Source of the DNA: Ramlibacter ginsenosidimutans
GTDB lineage: Bacteria > Pseudomonadota > Gammaproteobacteria > Burkholderiales > Burkholderiaceae_C
Direction of reading: 5' to 3'
Length of the DNA: 64,000 bases
Assembly: GCF_016654015.1 (NCBI RefSeq)
Contig: NZ_JAEPWM010000001.1
Span: 248,001-312,000, forward strand
In this document: positions 54,992-63,802 of the stretch, piece by piece
Position numbering within the stretch: position 1 is the stretch's first letter
How the letters are laid out: each line of letters begins with the position of its first letter
The notes under the pieces: generated by a model
What the model saw: only the letters and a program-made list of their open reading frames with translations
Told to the model about the DNA's origin: nothing
Database searches by the model: none
Made by a program: the position numbers and the translations under genes

Positions 54992-55030
54992 AATGTTCGT
55001 CGTTTGTCCCGGCTGCGGCCAATGCTCGTT
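54992..55030. promoter_or_regulatory. Direct repeat in the tarD-LysR divergent promoter
   Basis: AATGTTCGT (54992-55000) and AATGCTCGT (55021-55029) are nine-base direct repeats with one mismatch, 29 bases apart, in the 104 bases between tarD and the LysR gene. They may be recognition half-sites for the regulator at two sites on the same face of the helix. Confidence 0.35.
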
Positions 55031-55062
55031 TTGGCTCCTTTGATGCGCTGCGCGAACCGACC

Positions 55063-55983
55063 ATGAACTTCAATTTCGTCTGGCTCGAGGATTTCCTGTC
55101 CTTGGCAGCGACGGGCAACTTCTCGCGCTCTGCGGAGGACAGGCACAGCTCGCAGCCGGCCTTCAGCCGCCGCATCCGGGCCCTGGAAGAGTGGATTGGC
55201 GCTGCGCTGGTGGACCGGACGACGCAGCCTGCGCAGTTGACGGAGGTGGGCGCATGGTTCAAGGGGATCGCCGAGGAGCTGGTCGCAAGAGCAGCCCGTT
55301 TGCCTGGCGAGGCCAAGCAGGTTGCGGAGGCGAGCTCCGTCACCCTGCGCATTGCCAGCACGCACGCCCTCTCGTTCACTTTCCTGCCGCGATGGCTGCG
55401 AAGCGTCGAATCATCGCTCACGCTGGGCCCGGTCGAACTGACGTCGGACGTGCTCGCCCGCTGCGAAGCGCAGATGCAGGAAGGCAAGGTGCACTTCGTG
55501 CTGGCGCATGCGCACCCACGGATGCACGGGACTCTCGAGTCGGAGCTCTACCTCTCGACGAAGATCGGGAGTGACCAGCTGGTGCCCGTCTCCAGGCCTG
55601 GCGAAGGCCGCCAGCCGCTGCATCGCCTGGAGAAGGCCGCGGCGAAGGAGCCGGTCCCGCTGCTCGAGTACACGGATGCGTCGGGCATGGGCAGGATCGT
55701 CCGAGCTGTGCTCGGGCGGAAACTGGAGGAGATTCCGCACCAGGTCGTCTTCACCGCGCATCTCGCATCGGTGCTTCGGTCGATGGTGCTGGACGGGCGA
55801 GGCATTGCGTGGCTGCCCCGGACGCTGGTCGAGGAGGATCTCGATGCGAGGCGACTGGTGGTCGCGGCCGAGCCGCGCTGGAGCGTGGACCTGGAGATTC
55901 GCCTGTACCGGCAACAAGCGGAAGTCGGCCGCGCCGCAGAAGCATTCTGGCGGGCGGCCACGGAATCGGGCGCGGTGCCGTAA
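55063..55983 (+). CDS. LysR family transcriptional regulator, probable tarD regulator
   Basis: Regulator of 306 residues. N-terminal helix-turn-helix (FLSLAATGNFSRSAEDRHSSQPAFSRRIRALEE) carries the SQPAFSRRI recognition-helix variant of a LysR subgroup; the C-terminal domain binds the effector. The start at 55063 gives the standard N-terminus (MNFNFVWLED); a longer frame from 54973 runs into the divergent promoter. Position across from tarD suggests a D-tartrate-responsive activator that also represses itself. It lies 18 bases before the DUF3047 gene, which may be co-transcribed. Confidence 0.88.
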   Translation: MNFNFVWLEDFLSLAATGNFSRSAEDRHSSQPAFSRRIRALEEWIGAALVDRTTQPAQLTEVGAWFKGIAEELVARAARLPGEAKQVAEASSVTLRIASTHALSFTFLPRWLRSVESSLTLGPVELTSDVLARCEAQMQEGKVHFVLAHAHPRMHGTLESELYLSTKIGSDQLVPVSRPGEGRQPLHRLEKAAAKEPVPLLEYTDASGMGRIVRAVLGRKLEEIPHQVVFTAHLASVLRSMVLDGRGIAWLPRTLVEEDLDARRLVVAAEPRWSVDLEIRLYRQQAEVGRAAEAFWRAATESGAVP

Positions 55984-56001
55984 GCTGGCGGCTCGCAAGC
56001 G

Positions 56002-56772
56002 ATGCACACGTCCCCAATCACGCGAGCACGGAAGGGCACGCCCCGGCCGGTACGGGTCGCTGCGTGCGTCGCGCTTCTCGTGTTGTCGCCCTTGCTTCCT
56101 GCGCAGGTCGAAAAGCCGGGCATCGCTTTTTCTGCGGCGGAGCCCGGCGCACCGCTGCCCGCGGGCTGGAAGAACCTGCCGGTCGTCAAGGGCAAGGCGA
56201 TGACGCAATACACACTGGTCCGCGACGGCCAGACAACGGTGCTGCAGGCCGACGCCGAACATTCCGCGTCGGCGCTGATGCACGAGGGCAATATCGACCT
56301 CGCCCGCACACCGGTGGTGGCCTGGCGCTGGAAAGCGGCCGCTCCCATCAAGGGCGCCGACAACAGCGTCGCGGCCAAGGAGGACGCGCCGGCGCGGCTG
56401 GTGTTCCTGTTCGACGGGGACAAGAGCAAGCTGTCGCTGCGGGACCGCGCTGGCATGGGCCTCGCGAAGATCGCGGGCGGTGAGGACATCCCGTATGCCA
56501 CGCTCATGTACATCTGGTCGACCACTGCTCCCCCGGGCAGCGTCATCCCCAACCCGCGCACGGGCCGCGTGCAGATGATCGTGGTCTCCGGCCAGCCCGG
56601 TGATTCGGGGGAATGGCAAAGCCTTCGTCGCAACATTGCGCAGGATTACGAGATGGTGTTCCACGAGAAGCCCGGGCGCATCACGGCCTGGGGCCTGCTG
56701 ACCGACACCGACAACACGGGCTCCGTGGCTCGTGCGTGGTACGGAGACATACAGTTCCTGGGCGGCCCGTGA
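56002..56772 (+). CDS. DUF3047 family protein
   Basis: Exported protein of 256 residues belonging to DUF3047. A hydrophobic signal (VAACVALLVLSPLLPAQ) follows a basic N-terminus. Conserved-looking blocks are VVAWRWKA, ARLVFLFDGD, YATLMYIW and AWYGDIQFLG. The predicted fold is a beta-sandwich, with no known activity. Family members occur in the periplasm of many betaproteobacteria. Neighbours do not suggest a role. Confidence 0.8.
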   Translation: MHTSPITRARKGTPRPVRVAACVALLVLSPLLPAQVEKPGIAFSAAEPGAPLPAGWKNLPVVKGKAMTQYTLVRDGQTTVLQADAEHSASALMHEGNIDLARTPVVAWRWKAAAPIKGADNSVAAKEDAPARLVFLFDGDKSKLSLRDRAGMGLAKIAGGEDIPYATLMYIWSTTAPPGSVIPNPRTGRVQMIVVSGQPGDSGEWQSLRRNIAQDYEMVFHEKPGRITAWGLLTDTDNTGSVARAWYGDIQFLGGP

Positions 56773-56788
56773 GCGCGGCTGGCTGGTT

Positions 56789-56808
56789 GCTCACGAAGCC
56801 ACGTGAGC
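56789..56808. terminator. Hairpin after the DUF3047 gene
   Basis: GCTCACG (56789-56795) pairs with CGTGAGC (56802-56808) around a six-base loop, 16 bases after the stop codon. A modest T-rich stretch occurs only later. The remaining 200 bases up to the next gene contain nothing else I recognise. Confidence 0.5.
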
Positions 56809-57006
56809 GGCCCGTACAGAATCCAGATCGATTAACCTTCCGACCCCGGACTTCCTGCATTCAGCGGTACAGCGAATGTGGGCAGGTCCCATGCACCGTG
56901 CACCAGGACCCATGTCGTCATCTCAAGTTCCTCCCATGCCAACCGTTTTGTTCACTGCCCGCCTGGAAAGCAATCGACTCGGCGAAGACTGCCATGGGGG
57001 GCGGTC

Positions 57007-58332
57007 ATGAGCGGAACGACGAGCCTCCTTGCGCGCAGCGTCGCGCTGGTCGGCGCCGCGGCCGTGGCGTGGCGACGCCGGACGCAGGGAGCCGCACCGC
57101 CCCCGGCCGTGGGCGACGTTCCCCAGATACCACCTGGGCGGCCGCAGGGTGCGGTGCCCACCCTCAAGATGCCCACCGCGCGCGGCTGGGCGCATGGACA
57201 GACGCCCACGGCGGCACCGGGCTTGACGGTGAACGCATTCGCCACCGGCCTGAAGCACCCGCGCTGGATCCACGTGCTGCCCAATGGCGACGTCACCGTG
57301 GCGGAGGCGATGCAGGTGCTCCGGACCCCCAAGAGCATGTTCGACCACGCGATGGTGGCGACCATGCAGCGGGCGGCCGCCATCGGCCAGAGCGCGAACC
57401 GGATCACGCTGCTGCGCGACGCTGACGGCGACGGTGTCGCAGAGACCCGCGAGACGCTGCTGGAAGGCCTGAGCCAGCCGTTCGGCATGGTGCTGATCGC
57501 CGACACTTTCTATGTCGGCAACACCGACGGCGTGGTCGCATTTCCGTACACGACCGGCGCGACGCGGATCGATGCGCCCGGGCGCCCGCTCGCGAGCTTC
57601 AAGCCCGGCGGACACTGGACGCGCAGCCTGCTTGCCAGTCCCGACGGTCGCCGGCTCTATGCCGGCGTGGGCTCGCTTACCAACATCGCCGAACTCGGCG
57701 TCGAAATCGAGCAGGGTCGCGCCTGCATCTATGAGCTGGACCTGGAAACCGGCCGCAACCGCATCTTCGCCGAGGGCCTGCGCAACGCGGTGGGCCTGGC
57801 GTGGGAACCAGGCAGCGGCGTGCTGTGGACGGTGGTGAACGAACGCGACGGCCTGGGCGACGAAACGCCGCCGGACTACCTGACCTCGGTGCGGGAAGGC
57901 GGCTTCTATGGCTGGCCGTACTGCTACTGGGGCCAGACCGTCGACGACCGCGTGCAGCCGCAGGACGCCGCGCGGGTCGCAAGTGCGATCACGCCCGACT
58001 ACGCGCTGGGCGGCCATACCGCGTCGCTGGGCCTGTGCTGGATGCCGCGCGGTACGCTGCCCGGCTTCGACGAGGATGGCATGGTGATCGGCCAGCACGG
58101 CTCGTGGAACCGCAGCACCTTGAGCGGCTACCGTGTCGTCTTCGTGCCGTTCGCGAACGGCCGCCCGACCGGACAGCCGCCACGCGACATCCTGAGCGGC
58201 TTCCTGAGTCCGGACGAACGCGAGTCCTATGGGCGCCCGGTGGGCGTCGAGATCGGACCCGACAAACGATCCCTGCTGATCGCCGACGACGTGGGTGACG
58301 TCATCTGGCGCGTCACGGGCAGCGCCGCCTGA
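57007..58332 (+). CDS. PQQ-type sugar dehydrogenase-like beta-propeller (L-sorbosone dehydrogenase-like)
   Basis: Exported six-bladed beta-propeller of 441 residues. N-terminal hydrophobic signal (SVALVGAAAVAW) is followed by a Pro-rich linker. Family blocks are FATGLKHPRWIHVLPNGDV, YVGNTDGVV, AEGLRNAVGLAWEPGSGVLWTVVNERDGLGDE and GGFYGWPYCYW, plus IGQHGSWNRS. Substrate in relatives is L-sorbosone or other sugars with PQQ as cofactor; many homologues lack demonstrated activity. ATG at 57007 is the first in-frame start after a long non-coding-like stretch. Confidence 0.82.
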   Translation: MSGTTSLLARSVALVGAAAVAWRRRTQGAAPPPAVGDVPQIPPGRPQGAVPTLKMPTARGWAHGQTPTAAPGLTVNAFATGLKHPRWIHVLPNGDVTVAEAMQVLRTPKSMFDHAMVATMQRAAAIGQSANRITLLRDADGDGVAETRETLLEGLSQPFGMVLIADTFYVGNTDGVVAFPYTTGATRIDAPGRPLASFKPGGHWTRSLLASPDGRRLYAGVGSLTNIAELGVEIEQGRACIYELDLETGRNRIFAEGLRNAVGLAWEPGSGVLWTVVNERDGLGDETPPDYLTSVREGGFYGWPYCYWGQTVDDRVQPQDAARVASAITPDYALGGHTASLGLCWMPRGTLPGFDEDGMVIGQHGSWNRSTLSGYRVVFVPFANGRPTGQPPRDILSGFLSPDERESYGRPVGVEIGPDKRSLLIADDVGDVIWRVTGSAA

Positions 58333-58374
58333 ACCCGCAGGAGCCGAGCTCCGCAGTTCCGATGCCTTGAAGCG

Positions 58375-58782
58375 TCACGCGCTCTTTGCGGCGAGACGGA
58401 TCGGCGGCCTGTCCTGCTCGGACGAGGTGGCGGCGGCCTCGATCGGTCGCAGCTGCCCCGAGATGGTGGCCCCTTGGTGGATCTCCAGCGCCACGTATTG
58501 CACGTCGCCCTCGATGCGGGCCCGAGGCTGCAACTCCAGCGATTCGCGCGCGTGCACGGGCCCCTTGACCGTCCCGGCGATGATCACGCGGTCGGCGGTG
58601 AGACCCCCTTCGGCCACCGCACCCTCGGAGATGACCAGGAGGCTTCCTGCGGACGCCGCCTCGATCGCGCCGTACACCTCGCCGTCGACCCTCAGCCCCT
58701 CCTCGAACTTCAGGGCGCCGTCGATGCGCGTGCCCTGGGCGATCAGGGTCTTGATTTCCGCGTGGTCTTTCTTGCCGAACAT
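58375..58782 (-). CDS. Bactofilin family cytoskeletal protein
   Basis: Polymer-forming bactofilin of 135 residues: a short N-terminal tail (residues 1-20), then the right-handed beta-helix core in which turns repeat every 17-20 residues, e.g. IDGALKFEEGLRVDGEVYG, LLVISEGAVAEGGLTADRV and VIIAGTVKGPVHARESLEL. A short C-terminal tail rich in Arg/Lys follows. Bactofilins form filaments at the inner membrane and affect cell shape or peptidoglycan. No M23 peptidase gene, the usual bactofilin partner, is next to it. Confidence 0.86.
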   Translation of the reverse strand: MFGKKDHAEIKTLIAQGTRIDGALKFEEGLRVDGEVYGAIEAASAGSLLVISEGAVAEGGLTADRVIIAGTVKGPVHARESLELQPRARIEGDVQYVALEIHQGATISGQLRPIEAAATSSEQDRPPIRLAAKSA

Positions 58783-58942
58783 GGATGCTCCTCAATCCTC
58801 AACGATGTGCAGTACAGGGAGGTGAGCATGCTGCGGAAGCGGTCGGTGCAGGGGGCGAACGTCGTGCCACTTTCGTGTCGGACGGCTGCTTGCCTGGTTG
58901 CAGGGATGGGAGGCTCGGCCGCAGCGGCGGCGGCGGCGGCGG

Positions 58943-59812
58943 TCATGAACTTGCTGCCGCCTCTCCCTCGGGTCCTGCGATGGGGCCCTCATCGACATGG
59001 CAGGTGCTGCGCTTCATGCAGTCGCGCAGGCCGCGCGGACGCTTGACGGCGCCGCTGCGCTCGTCGAATTCCGCCACTGCCAGGTCCAGCGCGCCGCGGC
59101 GCTCATGCTCTTCGACGGGAAGCCACGGGGCACCCAGCGCGGCCCACTGTGCGTCGGTCAGCAGCAGTTCGCCCGTCAGGAACACCTGGCGGCAGTGCTC
59201 GCCCGCGAGGAAGGACGCCTCTACCGCCTGCCCGCCATCGCCCGGACGAGACAGGCCGTGCGCCATGGTCTGGTCGAAGACGACCAGGTCGCCGGTTGCC
59301 AGTGCCAGCTGGACGCCCGCGTGGGGCATCACGAAATCCAGCTCCGATACCTCGAGCGCAAGAATCCAGAACAGGCAGCGTGACCAGTGGCGCCTGACGT
59401 CGTTGTGAAAGCCCGCCCCCCGCGTGGCCAGATAGTCGATCCGTTCGGCCACGCTGCTGCGGTACGCGGCGAGGCCCTCCCCCAGGACGCCCGTCAACTG
59501 CAACGCGGACGCTATGCCTCCGACCAGGTCGGCCACCCCGGGTGCGACGGCGGCCAGGTCCTCCGGTGTGGTGGTCGCATAGTCGATCTCCGAGAACGCC
59601 TCGGTCCTGGTCCGCGCATGGCCCTGCGCTGCCATGCGCGCGAGGGAATCGGGATCGAGAAACTCAGTGCGAATGACATGCACGCGGTCGTAAGGCGCGC
59701 GCGCGTCGAAGGCATGGCCGGGCTCTTCGCTGCGGACAGCGAACGCCGCAAAGGGGTGGGGCACACGATAGGCATTGGCGGCGACGACGCGATGGACAGC
59801 GACCGGACGCAT
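58943..59812 (-). CDS. 2-oxoglutarate/Fe(II) oxygenase-like protein
   Basis: Protein of 289 residues with a jelly-roll pattern. The Fe ligands are probably His and Asp in GFHNDVRRHW (HxD) and a distal His in QTMAHGLSRPG. The Arg expected to hold 2-oxoglutarate is not evident to me. The start at 59812 (MRPVAVHRVV) is chosen over a longer frame to 59881 that is rich in Arg and Gly. Substrate is unknown. The gene is followed by 160 bases up to bactofilin, with a GCG-repeat tract near 58930-58945 that falls at the 3' end and its border. Confidence 0.6.
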   Translation of the reverse strand: MRPVAVHRVVAANAYRVPHPFAAFAVRSEEPGHAFDARAPYDRVHVIRTEFLDPDSLARMAAQGHARTRTEAFSEIDYATTTPEDLAAVAPGVADLVGGIASALQLTGVLGEGLAAYRSSVAERIDYLATRGAGFHNDVRRHWSRCLFWILALEVSELDFVMPHAGVQLALATGDLVVFDQTMAHGLSRPGDGGQAVEASFLAGEHCRQVFLTGELLLTDAQWAALGAPWLPVEEHERRGALDLAVAEFDERSGAVKRPRGLRDCMKRSTCHVDEGPIAGPEGEAAASS

Positions 59813-59831
59813 CACCGCACGCCTCGCATGT

Positions 59832-60326
59832 TCACCGCACCGCCTGGGTGCTGAACCCGGCCTCGGCCCAGGCCTCCGCACTGGCTCGCGTCAGGCGAAA
59901 GCCAGGCGAGACGCGCGCTTCACCCAGCACCTCGCCCGACGCATCGGTGGCACGCAGCACGGCCGATGGGTTCTCTTCGTCCGGCTCGATGTCCAGCGTG
60001 ACGCTCACGCGGCCGCGATCGCAGGAGATGTCGACCTGCCGATGGAGCGCCGCCTGCAGTTGCTGCTCGTGCCGCCGCACGAATTCGGCCGCGGTCTTCA
60101 CCAGGGTGTTGAACGCGGAAGTGTCCAGGGCCTTGGGGTTCTTCTTGTCGCGGCCCATGGTCCATGGGCCGACCAGGGCCGGCTCGACCTGCCCGTCGGG
60201 TGTCATCGCAACGGCCCAGCCGTCGTCGTCCTCGTTCTTGATCACGCGGGCCGTCCAGCCGTTGTCGCGCCACACGCGCGCTTCGTGGATCACCTGGGTA
60301 TCGGCGCCGATTTCCGGTTCGTTCAT
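59832..60326 (-). CDS. Conserved hypothetical protein, 164 aa
   Basis: Soluble, acidic protein with no recognised family. N-terminal part is HEARVWRDNGWTARVIKNED and GWAVAMTPDGQVEPALVGPWTMGRDKKNP, suggesting a beta-rich domain; an amphipathic helix follows (LVKTAAEFVRRHEQQLQAAL), then a second beta-rich part ending in a predicted helix (RASAEAWAEAG). No signal or membrane segment. I believe similar proteins are common in Comamonadaceae, but function is not known. It starts 19 bases before the 2OG-like gene in the direction of transcription. Confidence 0.7.
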   Translation of the reverse strand: MNEPEIGADTQVIHEARVWRDNGWTARVIKNEDDDGWAVAMTPDGQVEPALVGPWTMGRDKKNPKALDTSAFNTLVKTAAEFVRRHEQQLQAALHRQVDISCDRGRVSVTLDIEPDEENPSAVLRATDASGEVLGEARVSPGFRLTRASAEAWAEAGFSTQAVR

Positions 60327-60467
60327 GCTGCGATTGTCGCGCCTTGGCGTGGCATGGCCATCGCGCGATGGCTCCACCCCATCGCAGAGAACGACGCTGC
60401 GACGACGCTTACCTTCGTGAGGTAGGTGTAGTTGCTCGTCCAAGGCGGGGTGAACCCGCTTCTGCAC

Positions 60468-61283
60468 TCACCAGTGGAACACCGCCGAGACCATCGGCCC
60501 GCTGAAGCTCAGGTCTTTCAGGACCTGCCCGGACTTCATGTTGTAGCCGAGGTAGCGCCACGAACCGACCACGTCGCCCCACCCGAACGAACGGCCGACG
60601 CCGATCATGGCCTGGGTCGTCAGGTCTGAATTGCCAGTGCCCACATCGAGGTAGTAAGGCATGAACCAACTGCTGTTCTGGCCAAGGGCATAGCGACCCT
60701 TCACGCCGATGATCGCATCCCAATTGCGCAGGCGCGATTCGCGCGCGCCGGTGCGATCAGGCAGGGCCACCGAACCGATGTTGCCGGTCAGCGTCCAGTC
60801 GAGACTCTGCTGAATATCGAGAAGCCGCGCGCCGGCAATGACGTCCAGGACATACTCCGGCTTCGCTACAGCCCGCCACGCGCCGCCCAGCGTCCACGAC
60901 CAGCCGCGGAGGTCATAGCGCGCGTCGGCAGCGACGCCGGCGGGCAAGTCGGCACCGCCCAAGGAGAGCGCCCGCGTACCGCTCTTGCTCGACCCGACAT
61001 CCAGGTAGACGAGATCGGTGAACGCGCCCCACTGCCCCTTGCGCGCCTCCAGCGAGCCCATGAAAGTGAACTTCAGGTTCTCGAGGATCTTCCCGACATC
61101 GACACTCGCCGAGCTGCTGCCCGCTGGCGGCGGGAACGCAGTGGTGCCGCTTAGCGTGGGCAGGAAGAGGTTCAGGCTGCCTGTGAATTGCCAACGATCG
61201 GCGTCCTGGGCGTGGGCCGTGATCGGCAACAACATGGCCGTTGCACAAAGACCGGCCATGGCGCGACAGGTGAACGGATTCAT
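60468..61283 (-). CDS. Outer-membrane beta-barrel protein
   Basis: Predicted porin-like outer-membrane protein of 271 residues. Signal of about 25 residues (GLCATAMLLPITAHA), mature start QDADRWQFTGSLNLFLPTL. Alternating hydrophobic residues and aromatic girdles are seen, and the protein ends in FHW, close to the C-terminal aromatic that BamA recognises. Strands repeat as WSWTLGGAWRAV, YVLDVIAGARLL and VGSWRYLGYNM. The fold is similar to small OmpW/OprG-like or YfaZ-type barrels, but no specific family is evident. It is divergent from a lipoprotein gene across 202 bases. Confidence 0.75.
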   Translation of the reverse strand: MNPFTCRAMAGLCATAMLLPITAHAQDADRWQFTGSLNLFLPTLSGTTAFPPPAGSSSASVDVGKILENLKFTFMGSLEARKGQWGAFTDLVYLDVGSSKSGTRALSLGGADLPAGVAADARYDLRGWSWTLGGAWRAVAKPEYVLDVIAGARLLDIQQSLDWTLTGNIGSVALPDRTGARESRLRNWDAIIGVKGRYALGQNSSWFMPYYLDVGTGNSDLTTQAMIGVGRSFGWGDVVGSWRYLGYNMKSGQVLKDLSFSGPMVSAVFHW

Positions 61284-61485
61284 GGTGTTCGAGCTCCTTC
61301 CGGCATGGGCCGCCTGTGATCGCCTCGAGATGTAGCTGGAAATGGCACGTCCGGATCATCCTTGGCGCCGCGTCGACCCGGTTGCGCTGGATCAACAGGT
61401 GGGCGCTGCGGCGGCGATACCGTGTCCGACACTACGCATTCCATGCCCGAGCGAGGCATTGGATATTTCCCGCACGCGATCCGCC

Positions 61486-62571
61486 ATGGAGAATGTGATC
61501 CACGAAGTTTCGCCAACCCTGAGACTGCGGCAGTGGGCCCTTGGCAGTCTCGCCGTGCTGGCGTTGACTGGTTGCGCAAGCGTGTCGCCTGCATTCGTCA
61601 AGACCGAACGCATCGACTACGGCCAGGTAGTGGCCGAATCCTGGAAGCGCCAGACCCTTCTCAACGTGGTGCGGCTTCGATACGCCGATGCGCCGACCTT
61701 CCTCGACGTCGCTTCGATCATCAACAGCCATACCGTCGGCGGCAATGCGACCGGGAAGGCGACCTTGCCGAGCCGGACCGACCCGAACGTGCTGGAGTTC
61801 GGCGGCACGGGGAACTGGTCCAACACACCGACCGTTACCTACCAGCCCTTGATGGGCGACCGGTTCACGAAGTCGCTCCTGCAACCCGTTCCTCCAGTTG
61901 CCATCTTCCAGTTGCTTCAGGGCGGCTGGCCGGCAACGCTGGTTTTTCGCACCGTGGTCGGCTCGGTCAACGGCCTGCGCAACGTCTCCGCCGGCGCTGC
62001 CTCCGATCCTGGCTTCGACGAGCTGGGCGAAGCCCTGGCCAGAATCCAGCGTGCCGGCAACATCGGAATCAAGGTGGAGGCACGCAAGGACGCCGGCAGC
62101 GCCCGGGTCGTGATCCGGCGGGCCGAACGAGGTACTGCGTCGGACGCGGACGGTCGTCGCGTCCGGGAGTTGCTGGGGTTGGCGGAAGGCATCACGGAAT
62201 TCGAGATCACCTACGGCGTGGTTCCGGACAATGCGAACGAGGTGGCGATCCTCACCCGTTCGATGATGGAAATCATGCTGCAACTCGGCTTCGGCATCGA
62301 CCTGCCACCCGCGCACGCGGCGAGTGGGCGAGCGCTGGCAGGGCAGCAGCAGGCCGGCGACCAGCAAGCCAGGCCGCTCGTGCACATCCGGTCGGGGCCC
62401 GAAGAGCCCCCCGATGCCTATGCGGCGGTGCCCTACAAGGGATACTGGTACTGGATCGAAGACACGGACGTCGACAGCAAGCGCACCTTCACGTTTCTCA
62501 TGATCCTGTTTTCGCTCGCCGAGACGGGCCAGGCCACGGCAGCCCCGATCGTGACGGTGCCGTCGCGCTGA
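61486..62571 (+). CDS. Lipoprotein of unknown function
   Basis: Exported lipoprotein of 361 residues with lipobox LTGC (lipid Cys near residue 29) after a hydrophobic stretch (LGSLAVLALTGC). The rest is mixed alpha/beta, with FVKTERIDYGQVVAESWKRQTLLNVVRLRYADAPTFLDVASI near the start and a Gln/Ala-rich linker around residues 280-300. A conserved-looking AAVPYKGYWYWIEDTD segment precedes the end. I do not recognise the family. ATG at 61486 is chosen over an upstream frame. It may pair with the divergent barrel protein. Confidence 0.7.
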   Translation: MENVIHEVSPTLRLRQWALGSLAVLALTGCASVSPAFVKTERIDYGQVVAESWKRQTLLNVVRLRYADAPTFLDVASIINSHTVGGNATGKATLPSRTDPNVLEFGGTGNWSNTPTVTYQPLMGDRFTKSLLQPVPPVAIFQLLQGGWPATLVFRTVVGSVNGLRNVSAGAASDPGFDELGEALARIQRAGNIGIKVEARKDAGSARVVIRRAERGTASDADGRRVRELLGLAEGITEFEITYGVVPDNANEVAILTRSMMEIMLQLGFGIDLPPAHAASGRALAGQQQAGDQQARPLVHIRSGPEEPPDAYAAVPYKGYWYWIEDTDVDSKRTFTFLMILFSLAETGQATAAPIVTVPSR

Positions 62572-62600
62572 ACGCCGGCGCTGCGCAGCCGCGCGAACGA

Positions 62601-63212
62601 TCAAGCACGCCCGGCGAGCGACCATCCCAGGAGGAGGAGCCCCGTCGCGGCCGTCCAGCTCCCTGCGACACGGACGACGATGCGAGCCCACGGCACGCGC
62701 AGCGAGATGACCCCTGCCGCGACGAGGGAGCTCACCACGAAGATCGCGCCGATGATGCCGACCACGCCACTGGCCTCGCGGCCCGCGGACGCGATGTCCG
62801 CGCCGTTCGAGTTGCCGTGCAGCAAACCGAGCATCGCCGCGAGGGTCGCCACCAGGTACGCTCCGAGCTTGACGTCGGTGGCTACCAGCAGGCCAAGCAA
62901 CAGCAGGGGAAGCCACAGCGACGTGATGGCGTTCGGCAGGCTCGTCGGGCCGCCGAGAAAGCCCGCCATGCCGCCGGCAAACCAGGCCGCGGGCAATGCG
63001 AAGACGGTCCAGCGTGCGGCCGTGGGTCCGTTCAATCCGGCGAGCAGGGCCAGCGCGAACACCGGCAGCAGATCGTCGAGGCTGAGGAACAGATGCAGGA
63101 TGCCGTCGTAGACCGGGCCCAGCCCGGTTGTCGCGAGATGCGCACTCGCCTGTGCGGGCACAAGCAGCAGTGCGGCGACGATGCAGTGCGTCAGCATGGC
63201 GCGTCGTCGCAT
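62601..63212 (-). CDS. HupE/UreJ-like membrane protein (1)
   Basis: Membrane protein of 203 residues with a cleavable-looking signal (LLLVPAQASAHLATTG) and about six segments. The HLATTGLGPVYDGILHLFLSLDDLLPVFALALLAG block and FALPAAWFAGGMAGF, plus AMLGLLHGNSNG, match the HupE/UreJ superfamily, whose members bind or transport metals such as nickel or cobalt, or have unknown roles. The start at 63212 shares a base with the stop of the next HupE-like gene (TGATG). Confidence 0.75.
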   Translation of the reverse strand: MRRRAMLTHCIVAALLLVPAQASAHLATTGLGPVYDGILHLFLSLDDLLPVFALALLAGLNGPTAARWTVFALPAAWFAGGMAGFLGGPTSLPNAITSLWLPLLLLGLLVATDVKLGAYLVATLAAMLGLLHGNSNGADIASAGREASGVVGIIGAIFVVSSLVAAGVISLRVPWARIVVRVAGSWTAATGLLLLGWSLAGRA

Positions 63213-63802
63213 CACCAGGCCCGCCACAGGAAAAGGAGGCCCGCCATCGCGATGCCTGCGCCGGCCGCGCTCAACGCCGTACGACCCCACTGCCAGCGAT
63301 GCACGAGCCCGATCAGCACGCCGGCCGCATGCAGGCAACCGGTCGCCACGACGAATCCGACGCTATAGAGCAGGCCGCTCTCGCCGGGCGGCAGTTCGGT
63401 GCCGTGGGCGTGGCCGTGGAACACCGCGAAGACACCGACGATGGTCGCCGCCAGCCACAGCGGCGGTCGCCACCGGGTCGCCACCGATGCGCCGAGCAGC
63501 AGCCCGGAGGCAGCGACCCCGATTTCGACGCCGGGCAATGGCATGCCGACGAGACCGAGAAAGCCACCCAGCGCCATCACCAAGGGGAACGTCACGGGCA
63601 GGAGCCAGATCGCCGGCATTCCGAGCTGCGCACCCCACAGGCCGACGGCCACCATCGCCAGCACATGGTCCAGGCCGGACACCGGGTGCAGCAAGCCGGC
63701 GACAAAGCCTGCGGCCTGTCCCTGCTGCACATGCGCCAGCGCGGGCATCGCGAGCATGGCACCGGCCATCAGAACGGTCGTCCTGGCAGCGGTGGTCCTC
63801 AC
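63212..63802 (-). CDS. hupE: HupE/UreJ family membrane protein (2)
   Basis: Membrane protein of 196 residues: signal peptide (LMAGAMLAMPALAHVQQGQA) followed by the HupE hallmark GFVAGLLHPVSGLDHVLAMVAVGLWGAQLG, with conserved His and Asp that bind Ni or Co. FHGHAHG near the centre is the second His-rich segment. It starts with GTG and overlaps the next gene upstream by four bases (GTGA). No hydrogenase or urease genes accompany it in the window, so metal uptake for other enzymes is more likely. Confidence 0.85.
   Translation of the reverse strand: MRTTAARTTVLMAGAMLAMPALAHVQQGQAAGFVAGLLHPVSGLDHVLAMVAVGLWGAQLGMPAIWLLPVTFPLVMALGGFLGLVGMPLPGVEIGVAASGLLLGASVATRWRPPLWLAATIVGVFAVFHGHAHGTELPPGESGLLYSVGFVVATGCLHAAGVLIGLVHRWQWGRTALSAAGAGIAMAGLLFLWRAW

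Noticed and set aside
58920..58945. GCG-rich triplet tract as a possible microsatellite
   Set aside because: Only about seven units of GCG-like triplets; too short and imperfect to call a phase-variable repeat.
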